This document shows positions 1 through 6,297 of a DNA stretch of 8,962 bases, piece after piece. The translations under genes and the position numbers were made by a program. Positions within the stretch are counted from its first letter, which is position 1. The number at the start of each line of letters is the position of its first letter. Below the pieces are notes generated by a model that did not search any database, was not told where the DNA came from, and saw nothing but the letters and a program-made list of their open reading frames with translations. The stretch covers positions 1-8,962 of the forward strand of contig CANRCU010000077.1 in assembly GCA_947629215.1 (NCBI GenBank). Direction: 5' to 3'. This DNA comes from an uncultured Clostridia bacterium (GTDB lineage Bacteria; Bacillota; Clostridia; Lachnospirales; CAG-274).

Positions 1-219
1 GTTCTGATCGGCAGGCAGCATTATCTTGCCCTTTTTGGTAAGCACTATCTTACCGTTTTTCTCCATATCGTCAATAATATCATACAGCATTTGTATATCG
101 CCCGAACGTATCTCCAGCAACATGGCTATATCCTGCGCAGTCATCGGGTTGTAGTATTCCGAATTTATAAATCCTTCTATTTTTTCGTAACGTTCCTCAT
201 AAAGCTCATTTTTTTCCAT
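1..219 (-). CDS. rnr: Ribonuclease R, N-terminal fragment (partial, runs off the left edge)
   Basis: Reading the minus strand from an ATG at 219-217 gives 73 uninterrupted residues to the window edge, beginning MEKNELYEERYEKIEGFI. The segment NPMTAQDIAMLL followed by a short linker and DIIDDMEKNGKIVLTKKGKIMLP matches the N-terminal winged-helix region of RNase R, which ends in a 'gene-I-x-T-K-K-G-K-x-x-L-P' strand before the first cold-shock (OB) domain. RNase R is a processive 3'-to-5' exoribonuclease that degrades structured RNA and takes part in rRNA and trans-translation quality control. The catalytic RNB domain lies outside the window, so the identification rests on the N-terminal helix-turn-helix alone. 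A purine-rich ribosome binding site (GAGGGGG on the minus strand, about 227-233) precedes the start. The gene is divergent from pepF and has its own promoter candidate at 259-287. A different winged-helix protein is possible but less likely. Confidence 0.72.
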   Translation of the reverse strand, partial: MEKNELYEERYEKIEGFINSEYYNPMTAQDIAMLLEIRSGDIQMLYDIIDDMEKNGKIVLTKKGKIMLPADQN

Positions 220-258
220 AAAAACACCCCCTCGGAAAATCATTCCGTATCTTTTTTT

Positions 259-287
259 ATTATAACACAAATTTCCGATATTAACAA
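259..287 (-). promoter_or_regulatory. Candidate sigma-A promoter for rnr
   Basis: On the minus strand, a -35 of TTGTTA (287-282, 4 of 6 consensus bases) and a perfect -10 TATAAT (264-259) are separated by 17 bp. Transcription would start near 252, giving a leader of about 30 nt ending in the rnr ribosome binding site. The rest of the 220-405 gap holds only this promoter and the pepF promoter, back to back. Confidence 0.55.
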
Positions 288-327
288 TCCAAAAGACCCA
301 AAAATATATCAACTTTTAATATTTATG

Positions 328-356
328 TTGACAAGCCCGGTAAATTCGGATATATT
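328..356 (+). promoter_or_regulatory. Sigma-A promoter for pepF
   Basis: A consensus -35 TTGACA (328-333), a 17-bp spacer and a -10 TATATT (351-356, 5 of 6) point rightwards. The predicted start near 363 leaves a leader of about 40 nt before the pepF ATG at 406. The promoter looks intact even though the gene behind it is broken. Confidence 0.75.
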
Positions 357-405
357 ATGTTTAAAGAAAATTTTCTGTTAATTATAAATATCGGGAGTGG
401 ATAAA

Positions 406-2161
406 ATGAACAAAATAAAAACAAGGTCTGAGATTGACCCTCAATTCAAATGGAGCATAACAGACCTTTATGAAAACGATGAGGCGTGGGAGGCGGCATA
501 TGCCAAATGTTCCGCCGAGTTGGCGGGTTTTTCGGCATTTTCGCCTTTGACGCTCGAAAACCTTGACGCTTGTCTTAAATTCCGTGACGAGCTTGCCAAA
601 AATATAGAACGTGTCTATGTATATGCAAATCTGAAGTCCGACGAGGACAACACAAACACCAAATATCAGGGTCTTGCCGACCGTGCAGATGCGCTTATTG
701 CTCAATATTCAAGCAGCTCGGCATTTATTGAACCGGATATACTTGCTCTTGACGAAACCGAGCTTTTAAAAGCGCTCAAAACAGACCGCCTAAAGATATA
801 CGACCATTATATAAGTGATATTCTGAGGAGCAGAGTCCACAATGATGGCAGAATTTTACGAAATTTGCAATGCCCCGAACACCATATACGGTATGCTGAA
901 CGAAGCGGATATAACTTTTGAACCGGCTCTTGATTCAAAAGGCGAAGAACACCAAGTCACACACGGCACTTTTATAGGTTATTTGCAGTCGGACGACAGA
1001 ACACTGCGCAAAAATGCCTTTAACAGCCTGTATTCGTCATACTATGCTCAAAAAAACACCTTAGCTGCCGTCTATAATGCAGCAGTGAAAAGAGATGTTG
1101 TGACCTCGCGGCTCAGAAACCACAAAACAGCGCAGGAGGCAGCGCTTTTTGCATACAATATCCTGACAAGCGTTTACAGCGAACTTATTGCAGCCGTCAG
1201 AAAGCATCTTCCGCTTATGCACCGCTATATAAGCCTCAGAAAAAAATTGTTGGGCGTGGATACATTGTATATGTACGACCTTTACACCCCGATAGTTGAA
1301 AATACATTCGGTCATATCGAATATGACGAGGCAAAAGCGAATGTCCTACAGGCAGTACAGCCCTTGGGTGAGGACTATGTAAAGACGATAACTTCCGCTC
1401 TTGAAAAGGAAAAATGGGTAGATATATATGAAAACAAGGGCAAGCGCAGCGGCGCTTATTCGTGGGGTGCTTACGGTTGTCATCCTTTTGTGAGTATAAA
1501 TTTTAACTATAATGTAGATTCCATGTTCACACTTGCGCACGAAATGGGTCACGCAATGCACAGTAATTACACATGGTCCAATCAGCCAGTCGTTTACGGC
1601 GATTATACGATTTTTGTTGCGGAAGTGGCATCGACCGTCAACGAAGCCCTTCTTATGGAATACCTTCTTTCCGTGACCGCCGACGAAAGCCGAAGAAAAT
1701 ATTTACTTAATTATTATATGGAACAATTCAGAGGAACTCTCTTCCGCCAGACAATGTTTGCCGAATTTGAGCTTATAACACACGAAATGTCCGAGCGAGG
1801 TGAACCCTTGACCTTTGACAGCCTTTGCGAAGTATATATGAAACTCAACCGCGATTATTACGGCAGCGACATTGAATTAAACCGTGAGATCTCATGGGAA
1901 TGGGCGCGTATACCGCATTTTTACACACCGTTTTATGTATACCAGTATGCAACGGGTTACAGCGCCGCTATTGCGCTTTCTCAACGTATTTTAAAAGAAA
2001 ACGGTGCAGGCGATTATATCAATTTCTTAAAAAGCGGCAGCAGTAAATATTCGATAGACCTGCTTAAAGGCGCAGGCGTCGATATGAGCAGCCCCAAACC
2101 TGTTGAAAATGCAATGAAAGTATTTGAAAATATACTTGAAGAAATGGAAAAACTTGTATAA
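406..2161 (+). pseudogene. pepF: Oligoendopeptidase F, frameshifted
   Basis: PepF is a cytoplasmic M3B-family zinc metallopeptidase that cuts oligopeptides. The ATG at 406 follows GGGAG (393-397) at 8 nt. The first frame (406-840) encodes the N-terminal helical domain, including the family-like segments FKWSITDLYENDEAWE and YVYANLKSDEDNTNTKYQ. It then derails at 841 and stops at 921. The rest of the protein continues in the next frame from 842 to a TAA at 2159-2161. It carries the zinc site HEMGH (1538-1552), the third-ligand region FVAEVASTVNEALL (Glu codon 1622-1624) and the C-terminal FYVYQYATGYSAA segment. Relatives normally have about 8 more residues (a 'H-T-L-S-x-E-E-E-x-L-L-A' stretch) where only one base lies between the two halves. 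That suggests a deletion of about 23 nt rather than a one-base slip. The joined product, about 584 residues, is close to the usual 600. GAGGAG at 825-830 lies 11 nt before ATG 842, so separate translation of the catalytic half cannot be excluded. Sequencing or assembly error is the other explanation. Confidence 0.85.
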
Positions 2162-2192
2162 TTATTTTAACCGACAGATAAGTCCGCACTAT

Positions 2193-2221
2193 TATATTCG
2201 GTAGGAAACAAGCCGAATATA
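2193..2221. repeat. Inverted repeat after pepF
   Basis: A perfect 9-bp inverted repeat, TATATTCGG (2193-2201) and CCGAATATA (2213-2221), flanks an 11-nt loop 32 nt after the pepF stop. No T-run follows on either strand, so it is not a standard intrinsic terminator. It could still stabilise the pepF transcript 3' end. Confidence 0.5.
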
Positions 2222-2223
2222 TT

Positions 2224-2268
2224 GACAAATAAGCCCCGCATATGTCCGACAAAGAACACATGCGGGGC
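2224..2268 (-). terminator. Probable terminator of rfbA
   Basis: Eleven bases after the rfbA stop, arms GCCCCGCAT (2233-2241) and ATGCGGGGC (2260-2268) form a perfect 9-bp, GC-rich stem. It extends by three more pairs after one mismatch and closes a 10-nt loop. On the minus strand the stem is followed by TTATTTGT, a modest T-rich tail. The plus-strand flank has no T-run, so the element most likely serves rfbA. Confidence 0.55.
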
Positions 2269-2278
2269 AACCATCCGC

Positions 2279-3175
2279 TCAATGCAGAGCATCAAGATAT
2301 TTTCCGTCCAAAACGTCTTTAAGATACTGACCGTATTGATTTTTTTTCAGCTGTTCATAGACCTTCATTACATCGTCACCGCTTATCCAGCCGTTAAGAT
2401 AAGCTATCTCTTCAAGGCAGGCAATTTTTCTGTGCTGATGAGTTTCAACCGTTTTTACAAAATTTGTTGCTTCAACAAGGCTTTCATGCGTTCCCGTGTC
2501 AAGCCATGTAAAACCCTGACCCAAAAGCTCAACATTCAGCTCTCCCCTATCCAGATATATTCTGTTAAGGTCGGTTATCTCCAATTCCCCTCTTGCAGAC
2601 GGACTGAGCGCCTTTGCATACTCTATGACACGGTTGTCATAAAAATACAGACCCGTCACACAATAATTGCTCTTAGGCTTTTTCGGCTTTTCTTCTATTG
2701 AAACAGCCCTTCCGTTTTTATCAAATTCCACTATACCGAACCTTTCGGGATCGTCCACATAATACCCGAAAACGGTTGCTCCCTTGCCGCCTTCGGCATT
2801 TTTGACAGCCTCTTTCAGCTTTTTTTTCAGACCGTGCCCCGCAAAAATATTATCGCCAAGAACCATTGCAACGGTATCTTTGCCGATAAAATCATCACCT
2901 ATTATAAATGCCTGCGCAAGACCGTCGGGCGATGGCTGAACAGCATAACTCAGATTCACGCCAAATTGACTTCCGTCACCAAGCAGATCCTCAAACCTTG
3001 GCGTGTCCTGCGGTGTTGAAATTATCAGAATATCGCGTATGCCTGCATTCATCAACACAGACATAGGATAGTATATCATCGGTTTGTCATATATGGGCAA
3101 AAGCTGTTTACTTGTCACTTTTGTCAGTGGATAAAGTCGTGTTCCCGAGCCGCCTGCAAGTATTATACCTTTCAT
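2279..3175 (-). CDS. rfbA: Glucose-1-phosphate thymidylyltransferase (RmlA/RfbA)
   Basis: The enzyme joins dTTP and glucose-1-phosphate to give dTDP-glucose and pyrophosphate, the first step towards dTDP-L-rhamnose and other deoxysugars of cell-surface polysaccharides. The 298 residues match the usual 290-300. Visible family motifs are the nucleotide-binding GGSGTRLYPLT (8-18), SKQLLPIYDKPM (22-33), QPSPDGLAQA (79-88), LGDN with its metal-binding Asp (105-108), IEEKP (159-163), GELEITD (195-201) and WLDTGTH (223-229). The start at 3175-3173 is preceded on the minus strand by GAGGT a few bases upstream. The gene stands alone: no rfbB, rfbC or rfbD is next to it, so it presumably feeds pathway enzymes encoded elsewhere. 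It is convergent with pepF and divergent from tRNA-Leu. I see no missing catalytic residue and am confident of the family. The physiological sugar product cannot be told from this gene. Confidence 0.96.
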   Translation of the reverse strand: MKGIILAGGSGTRLYPLTKVTSKQLLPIYDKPMIYYPMSVLMNAGIRDILIISTPQDTPRFEDLLGDGSQFGVNLSYAVQPSPDGLAQAFIIGDDFIGKDTVAMVLGDNIFAGHGLKKKLKEAVKNAEGGKGATVFGYYVDDPERFGIVEFDKNGRAVSIEEKPKKPKSNYCVTGLYFYDNRVIEYAKALSPSARGELEITDLNRIYLDRGELNVELLGQGFTWLDTGTHESLVEATNFVKTVETHQHRKIACLEEIAYLNGWISGDDVMKVYEQLKKNQYGQYLKDVLDGKYLDALH

Positions 3176-3213
3176 ATTATACCTCGTTTCTTCATATTAT
3201 AATGTTTTTCTTA

Positions 3214-3242
3214 ATAATAACATACTTTAAAACAAAAGTAAA
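3214..3242 (-). promoter_or_regulatory. Candidate promoter of rfbA with overlapping direct repeats
   Basis: On the minus strand TTTACT (3242-3237, 4 of 6) and TATTAT (3219-3214, 5 of 6) are spaced 17 bp apart. A second TATAAT (3201-3196) lies closer to the gene but has no good -35. Two copies of ATACTTTAAA (plus strand, 3222-3231 and 3242-3251) are spaced 20 bp apart. One lies in the spacer and the other just touches the -35, a layout compatible with a repressor or activator site. Confidence 0.35.
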
Positions 3243-3272
3243 TACTTTAAACGTTTATTCAACATTCAAAAC

Positions 3273-3301
3273 TTGACAAAAATATATTTTGGTGCTATAA
3301 T
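3273..3301 (+). promoter_or_regulatory. Consensus promoter of tRNA-Leu
   Basis: Both hexamers are perfect, TTGACA (3273-3278) and TATAAT (3296-3301), with the optimal 17-bp spacer. The predicted start falls only about 5 nt before the mature tRNA 5' end. This is the strongest promoter in the window, as expected for a stable RNA. It may also drive tatD by read-through. Confidence 0.9.
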
Positions 3302-3313
3302 CAATATGGTTTT

Positions 3314-3393
3314 GCGGATGTGGCGGAACTGGCAGACGCGCCGGACTTAGAATCCGGTTCTTAGGAGTGCAGGTTCAAGTCCTGTCATCCGCA
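3314..3393 (+). tRNA. tRNA-Leu (anticodon UAG)
   Basis: An 80-nt class II tRNA folds cleanly. The acceptor stem pairs GCGGATG (3314-3320) with CATCCGC (3386-3392), with discriminator A at 3393. The D stem is GCG/CGC (3323-3325 and 3337-3339). The anticodon stem CCGGA/TCCGG (3341-3345, 3353-3357) encloses the loop CTTAGAA, with anticodon TAG at 3348-3350 reading CUA and other CUN leucine codons. The variable arm is 11 nt (3358-3368). The T stem GCAGG/CCTGT carries the loop TTCAAGT. The discriminator A and long variable arm are leucine hallmarks. The 3' CCA is not encoded and must be added after transcription. Confidence 0.97.
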
Positions 3394-3400
3394 GTATTTT

Positions 3401-3429
3401 GAGAGTATTTATACTCTCTTTTTTGTTTT
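3401..3429 (+). terminator. Terminator of tRNA-Leu
   Basis: GAGAGTA (3401-3407) pairs perfectly with TACTCTC (3412-3418) around a 4-nt loop. It is followed by TTTTTTGTTTT (3419-3429). The stem begins 8 nt after the tRNA. The tatD ribosome binding site starts at 3430, directly after the T-run, so transcription of tatD must pass this element unless it starts inside the tRNA region. Confidence 0.85.
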
Positions 3430-3442
3430 GGAGGTGCAGATA

Positions 3443-4198
3443 ATGTTTTTTGACAGCCATGCTCATTATGACGATGCCGCATATGACAACGACAGAGCCG
3501 AGCTTATAGATATGATGAAAAAAAACGGTGTTGACAAGATAATAAATGTAGGTTCCGATATGCGATCAAGTATAAGAAGTATTGAATTGGCGCAGAAATA
3601 CGACTTTATATATGCCGCTGTCGGCATACATCCGCATAATATACAAGATATGACGGAAGAAAACATCAAATTGTTACAAAAGTATTGCAATTGTTACAAA
3701 GTAGTTGCTGTCGGCGAAATAGGTCTTGACTATCATTATGAAAATATTGACCGTGATGCACAGAAATACTGGTTTAAACGGCAGCTTGACATATGCGCCC
3801 AAACCGGAAGACCCGTAATAATCCACAGCCGCAACGCAGCCGCGGATAGCTTTGAAATACTGAAAAACAGCGGTGTTCACAAAGGTGTGATACACGCTTT
3901 TTCGGGCAGCCCCGAAATGGCAAAACAATATATCTCGCTTGGGTTTTATATTGGCGTCGGAGGAGTATCAACTTATAAAAATGCAAAAAAATTAGTCGAA
4001 ACAATAAAACAAATACCACTGGAAAAAATTCTTATCGAAACCGACGCACCATACCTGACACCCGAACCATATAGAGGACAGCGTAATAATTCACAAAATT
4101 TAAGACTTATTGTCGAACGAATTGGTGAAATTAAACAAATACCACCTGAATTTGTTGCAAATATATCATATGAAAATACTGAAATATTATTTTTGTAA
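3443..4198 (+). CDS. tatD: TatD family metal-dependent DNase
   Basis: TatD proteins are TIM-barrel metal-dependent hydrolases with 3'-to-5' exonuclease activity, implicated in DNA repair or degradation. The 251 residues match the family's usual 250-260. All metal-site motifs are present: DSHAHYD with H6 and H8, GEIGLDYH with E92, IIHSR with H128, HAFSG with H151, and ETDAPYL with D201. The ATG at 3443 is chosen because GGAGGT (3430-3435) lies 7 nt upstream. An in-frame TTG at 3428 would fall inside the preceding terminator. The gene has no visible promoter of its own between the tRNA-Leu terminator and its ribosome binding site. It is followed by the yabE-like gene, an order also found in Bacillus (metS-tatD-yabE-rnmV), which supports orthology with YabD. 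The C-terminus ends slightly early (NISYENTEILFL) but is not truncated in any core element. Confidence 0.95.
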   Translation: MFFDSHAHYDDAAYDNDRAELIDMMKKNGVDKIINVGSDMRSSIRSIELAQKYDFIYAAVGIHPHNIQDMTEENIKLLQKYCNCYKVVAVGEIGLDYHYENIDRDAQKYWFKRQLDICAQTGRPVIIHSRNAAADSFEILKNSGVHKGVIHAFSGSPEMAKQYISLGFYIGVGGVSTYKNAKKLVETIKQIPLEKILIETDAPYLTPEPYRGQRNNSQNLRLIVERIGEIKQIPPEFVANISYENTEILFL

Positions 4199-4405
4199 AA
4201 AAAAGTGTTGCATAAGTGTTACGAATGTGTTAAAGTATTACTTGTAGCCAACGGAGGTTATGTTACAGACTTGTTTCATAATTGTTATCCCAAGGCTTTA
4301 ACCATGAAATAGAAAACTAATAAAGGTACAGATGATGATCAAAATCTGAAAGTCATCGGGGTCTAAATCTTAAATCAAGACCCTACCCTAAGGAGGATCA
4401 ATTTA
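4199..4405 (+). promoter_or_regulatory. Intergenic leader upstream of the yabE-like gene, unassigned
   Basis: The 207-nt gap has no plausible gene. Three tandem imperfect 11-bp repeats with a GTGTT core lie at 4203-4213, 4214-4224 and 4225-4235. Inside them a weak promoter (TTGCAT 4208-4213, 17 bp, TAAAGT 4231-4236) would give a leader of about 160 nt. Downstream, TTATG/CATAA (4258-4262, 4277-4281) can form a short hairpin. AGCC/GGCT (4247-4250, 4294-4297) crosses GGTTA/TAACC (4256-4260, about 4299-4303) in pseudoknot order. GGGTCT/AGACCC (4359-4364, 4378-4383) forms a hairpin just before the ribosome binding site AAGGAGG (4390-4396). I tested it by eye against c-di-AMP (ydaO), c-di-GMP and T-box consensus elements and found no match. 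A new or degenerate RNA regulator is possible but unproven. Confidence 0.4.
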
Positions 4406-5437
4406 ATGGCAAGAAAAACTTTAAAACGTCTGGCAGCAGTCGTAACAACGACAGTTTTGGCAGCGACGGTGACTGTGACCGTTTCCGCGGCATCAAAAAA
4501 GATAAGGGTCACGACCGACGGACAAAGCATTTACTATCAGACAAACGACAAAACCGTAGATGAATTTTTTAAAAATAACAATATAAGTCTGAATGACAAC
4601 TATAAAGTAAGCGCAGATTCGGACGACGCCATTACAGACGGTATGCAAATAACGATCATATCGCCTAAAACAATTCATGTAGATGTAAATAACGGCGAAA
4701 AAAAATTCGATACAGAAACTCAGTGCGAAACGATCGGTCAGCTTATGATCGAGCTTAAAGAAAAAACAGGTACATCTTATAAGGTAGTCGACGGTCAGAG
4801 CTCGTCAGAAAAGCTCAAAAATGACTCAAATGTGTATCTTCGCGCTGTAAGAGAAGAAATTTACACCGAAACAGAGGAAGTACCCTTTGTTAAACTTGAA
4901 GAAAAAACCGACACACTTTATGTCGGCGAAAAGAAATTAAAACAAAAAGGCGTTAACGGAATAAAGATCATCACTATGAAAAATATTTATTACGGTGATG
5001 AAAAGGTCGACAATTTCTGCATAGACAGAACCGTCACAACAGAACCCGTAAACGAGATCGTTCTTGTCGGAACAAAGCAAAAAGAACCCGATTACACAAC
5101 AACGGCAAGCCCCGACGTCAAAGACCTTGGTCTTAACTACTCAAAAGTCATTACCATGAACGCAACGGCATATTGTCCTTGCGCAAGCTGCAACGGCGCA
5201 TGGGCAGGTCAGCCCTCTTCTATGGGTCTGGCTGTAAAACACGGCATTGTCGCTGTAGACCCTAAATTTATACCGCTTGGTACAAAACTTTATATCGAAG
5301 GCTACGGTTATGCGGTGGCAGCAGATACAGGCGGCGCTATCAAGGGCAACAGAATAGACCTTTGCTATGATTCACACGAAGAGGCTCTTTCCTCGGGCTG
5401 GGGTCATACAAATACAAAAGTTTACATTTTAAAATAA
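4406..5437 (+). CDS. yabE: Secreted cell-wall protein with DUF348, G5 and 3D domains (YabE-like)
   Basis: This 343-residue exported protein probably acts on peptidoglycan. Residues 1-28 form a signal peptide: basic MARKTLKR, a hydrophobic core, and probable cleavage after VSA. Two DUF348 (YabE-type) repeats follow at about 32-75 and 85-130. A G5 domain lies at about 150-224, running from EEIYTETEEVPF to VLVGTK. A C-terminal 3D domain spans about 250-343. The 3D signature is clear: AVDPKFIPLGT with D285, then ADTGGAIKGNRIDL with D307 and D318. The 3D fold is related to the catalytic core of lytic transglycosylase MltA, so muralytic activity is a fair inference. The segment YCPCASC (C257, C259, C262) begins the 3D domain, with another Cys at 320. 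The start follows AAGGAGG at 9 nt. Position after tatD matches Bacillus yabE, though this protein is shorter. It ends before an intrinsic terminator. Confidence 0.88.
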   Translation: MARKTLKRLAAVVTTTVLAATVTVTVSAASKKIRVTTDGQSIYYQTNDKTVDEFFKNNNISLNDNYKVSADSDDAITDGMQITIISPKTIHVDVNNGEKKFDTETQCETIGQLMIELKEKTGTSYKVVDGQSSSEKLKNDSNVYLRAVREEIYTETEEVPFVKLEEKTDTLYVGEKKLKQKGVNGIKIITMKNIYYGDEKVDNFCIDRTVTTEPVNEIVLVGTKQKEPDYTTTASPDVKDLGLNYSKVITMNATAYCPCASCNGAWAGQPSSMGLAVKHGIVAVDPKFIPLGTKLYIEGYGYAVAADTGGAIKGNRIDLCYDSHEEALSSGWGHTNTKVYILK

Positions 5438-5441
5438 TATC

Positions 5442-5474
5442 AAAAGCGTGTTGACATTGTCCGCACGCTTTTTT
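5442..5474 (+). terminator. Terminator of the yabE-like gene
   Basis: AAAAGCGTG (5442-5450) and CACGCTTTT (5464-5472) form a perfect 9-bp stem with a 13-nt loop, and the right arm runs into six T's (5469-5474). It begins 4 nt after the stop codon. The tcdA -35 element starts 2 nt after the T-run. Confidence 0.88.
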
Positions 5475-5475
5475 G

Positions 5476-5504
5476 TTGCAAAATCTTATAATTTGTGATA
5501 TTAT
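5476..5504 (+). promoter_or_regulatory. Candidate promoter of tcdA
   Basis: TTGCAA (5476-5481, 4 of 6) and TATTAT (5499-5504, 5 of 6) are 17 bp apart. The predicted start near 5511 gives a leader of under 30 nt ending at the tcdA ATG. Its position directly after a strong terminator makes an independent promoter necessary. Confidence 0.5.
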
Positions 5505-5538
5505 GATACAAAGACTACACTTGGTAAGGACGGATAAA

Positions 5539-6240
5539 ATGTTTTCAAGAACACAGCTTTTATACGGCAAAGATATAATGGAAAAATTCTCACATTCAAA
5601 AATTGCAGTTTTCGGCATAGGCGGTGTGGGCGGTTACACCGTCGAGGCGCTTGCGCGAAGCGGCATAGGCGCGCTTGACCTTATAGACAGCGACAAAGTA
5701 TGCCTTTCAAACATAAACAGGCAGATATATGCTCTGCACAGCACAATAGGTAAGTACAAAGTCGACGTTGCAAAAGAAAGAATAGCCGATATAAACCCCG
5801 AATGTACGGTTCGCACGTTCAAAACCTTTTATCTGCCCGAAACGGCAGACGAATTTGAGCTGTCCCAATACGATTATATCGTAGATGCAGTCGATACAGT
5901 GACAGCCAAGATCGAGCTTGTTGTACAGGCACAAAAATCGGGGACTGAGATAATAAGCTCTATGGGCGCAGGCAATAAACTTGACCCATCACGTTTTGAA
6001 GTGTCGGATATATACGAAACCTCTGTATGTCCGCTTGCCAAGGTCATGCGCCGTGAACTGCGGGCAAGAGGCATTGAACACCTCAAAGTTGTTTATTCAA
6101 AAGAAATACCTATAACCCCCGAATATACTCCGTCGGAATTTTCGGGCAAAAAAAGGATACCCGGCAGTACAGCCTTTGTTCCCTCCGTTGTCGGGCTGAT
6201 AATAGCAGGCGAAATACTCAATGAGCTTGCACAAAACTAA
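5539..6240 (+). CDS. tcdA: tRNA threonylcarbamoyladenosine dehydratase (TcdA/CsdL family)
   Basis: TcdA uses ATP to cyclise the t6A base at tRNA position 37 into ct6A, improving decoding of ANN codons. It is an E1/ThiF/MoeB-type adenylating enzyme. The 233 residues hold the Rossmann motif GIGGVG (26-31), the following acidic strand LIDSDKV (48-54) and the E1-family SNINRQ (57-62). They also hold YIVDAVDTVTAK, the SSMGAGNKLDPSRF segment and the CsdL-typical CPLAKVMRRELRARG near the C-terminal half. The length fits a stand-alone TcdA and excludes a ThiF-rhodanese fusion. ATG 5539 is chosen over in-frame upstream starts because AAGGA (5526-5530) sits 8 nt before it. A TTG at 5473 would lie inside the preceding terminator. 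No terminator is evident after the stop; the rplU promoter follows within 25 nt. Confidence 0.93.
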   Translation: MFSRTQLLYGKDIMEKFSHSKIAVFGIGGVGGYTVEALARSGIGALDLIDSDKVCLSNINRQIYALHSTIGKYKVDVAKERIADINPECTVRTFKTFYLPETADEFELSQYDYIVDAVDTVTAKIELVVQAQKSGTEIISSMGAGNKLDPSRFEVSDIYETSVCPLAKVMRRELRARGIEHLKVVYSKEIPITPEYTPSEFSGKKRIPGSTAFVPSVVGLIIAGEILNELAQN

Positions 6241-6262
6241 ATCAAATTTTTAAAAAAAACAG

Positions 6263-6291
6263 TTGACAATATATAACTGCTATGGTACAAT
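6263..6291 (+). promoter_or_regulatory. Promoter of the rplU-prp-rpmA operon
   Basis: TTGACA (6263-6268, consensus), a 17-bp spacer and TACAAT (6286-6291, 5 of 6) form a strong sigma-A promoter. Transcription from about 6298 gives an 85-nt leader, in which the candidate L21 leader RNA lies. Confidence 0.85.
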
Positions 6292-6297
6292 AATATT

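Noticed and set aside
382..705. Long minus-strand open frame opposite the pepF N-terminal half.
   Set aside because: Its peptide has no recognisable domain, no ribosome binding site, and is a shadow of the clearly coding plus strand.
2222..2701. Plus-strand 159-codon open frame opposite rfbA.
   Set aside because: It overlaps the terminator hairpin and the conserved rfbA coding sequence, and its composition is that of an antisense frame.
3314..3393. tRNA-Leu as an integration (att) site for a mobile element.
   Set aside because: No second copy of the tRNA 3' end, integrase or phage-like gene is present in the window; the flanking genes are ordinary chromosomal ones.
3669..3700. Direct repeat AATTGTTACAAA twice, 20 bp apart, inside tatD.
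   Set aside because: It lies within a normally conserved stretch leading into GEIGLDYH, the period is not a multiple of three, and the Lys/Gln/Asn/Tyr codons in AT-rich DNA explain it.
4260..4301. A 13-codon open frame (MLQTCFIIVIPRL) after GGAGG, considered as a leader peptide for the yabE-like gene.
   Set aside because: Only 2 nt separate GGAGG from the ATG, too short for normal initiation, and the peptide has no codon run or attenuator arrangement.
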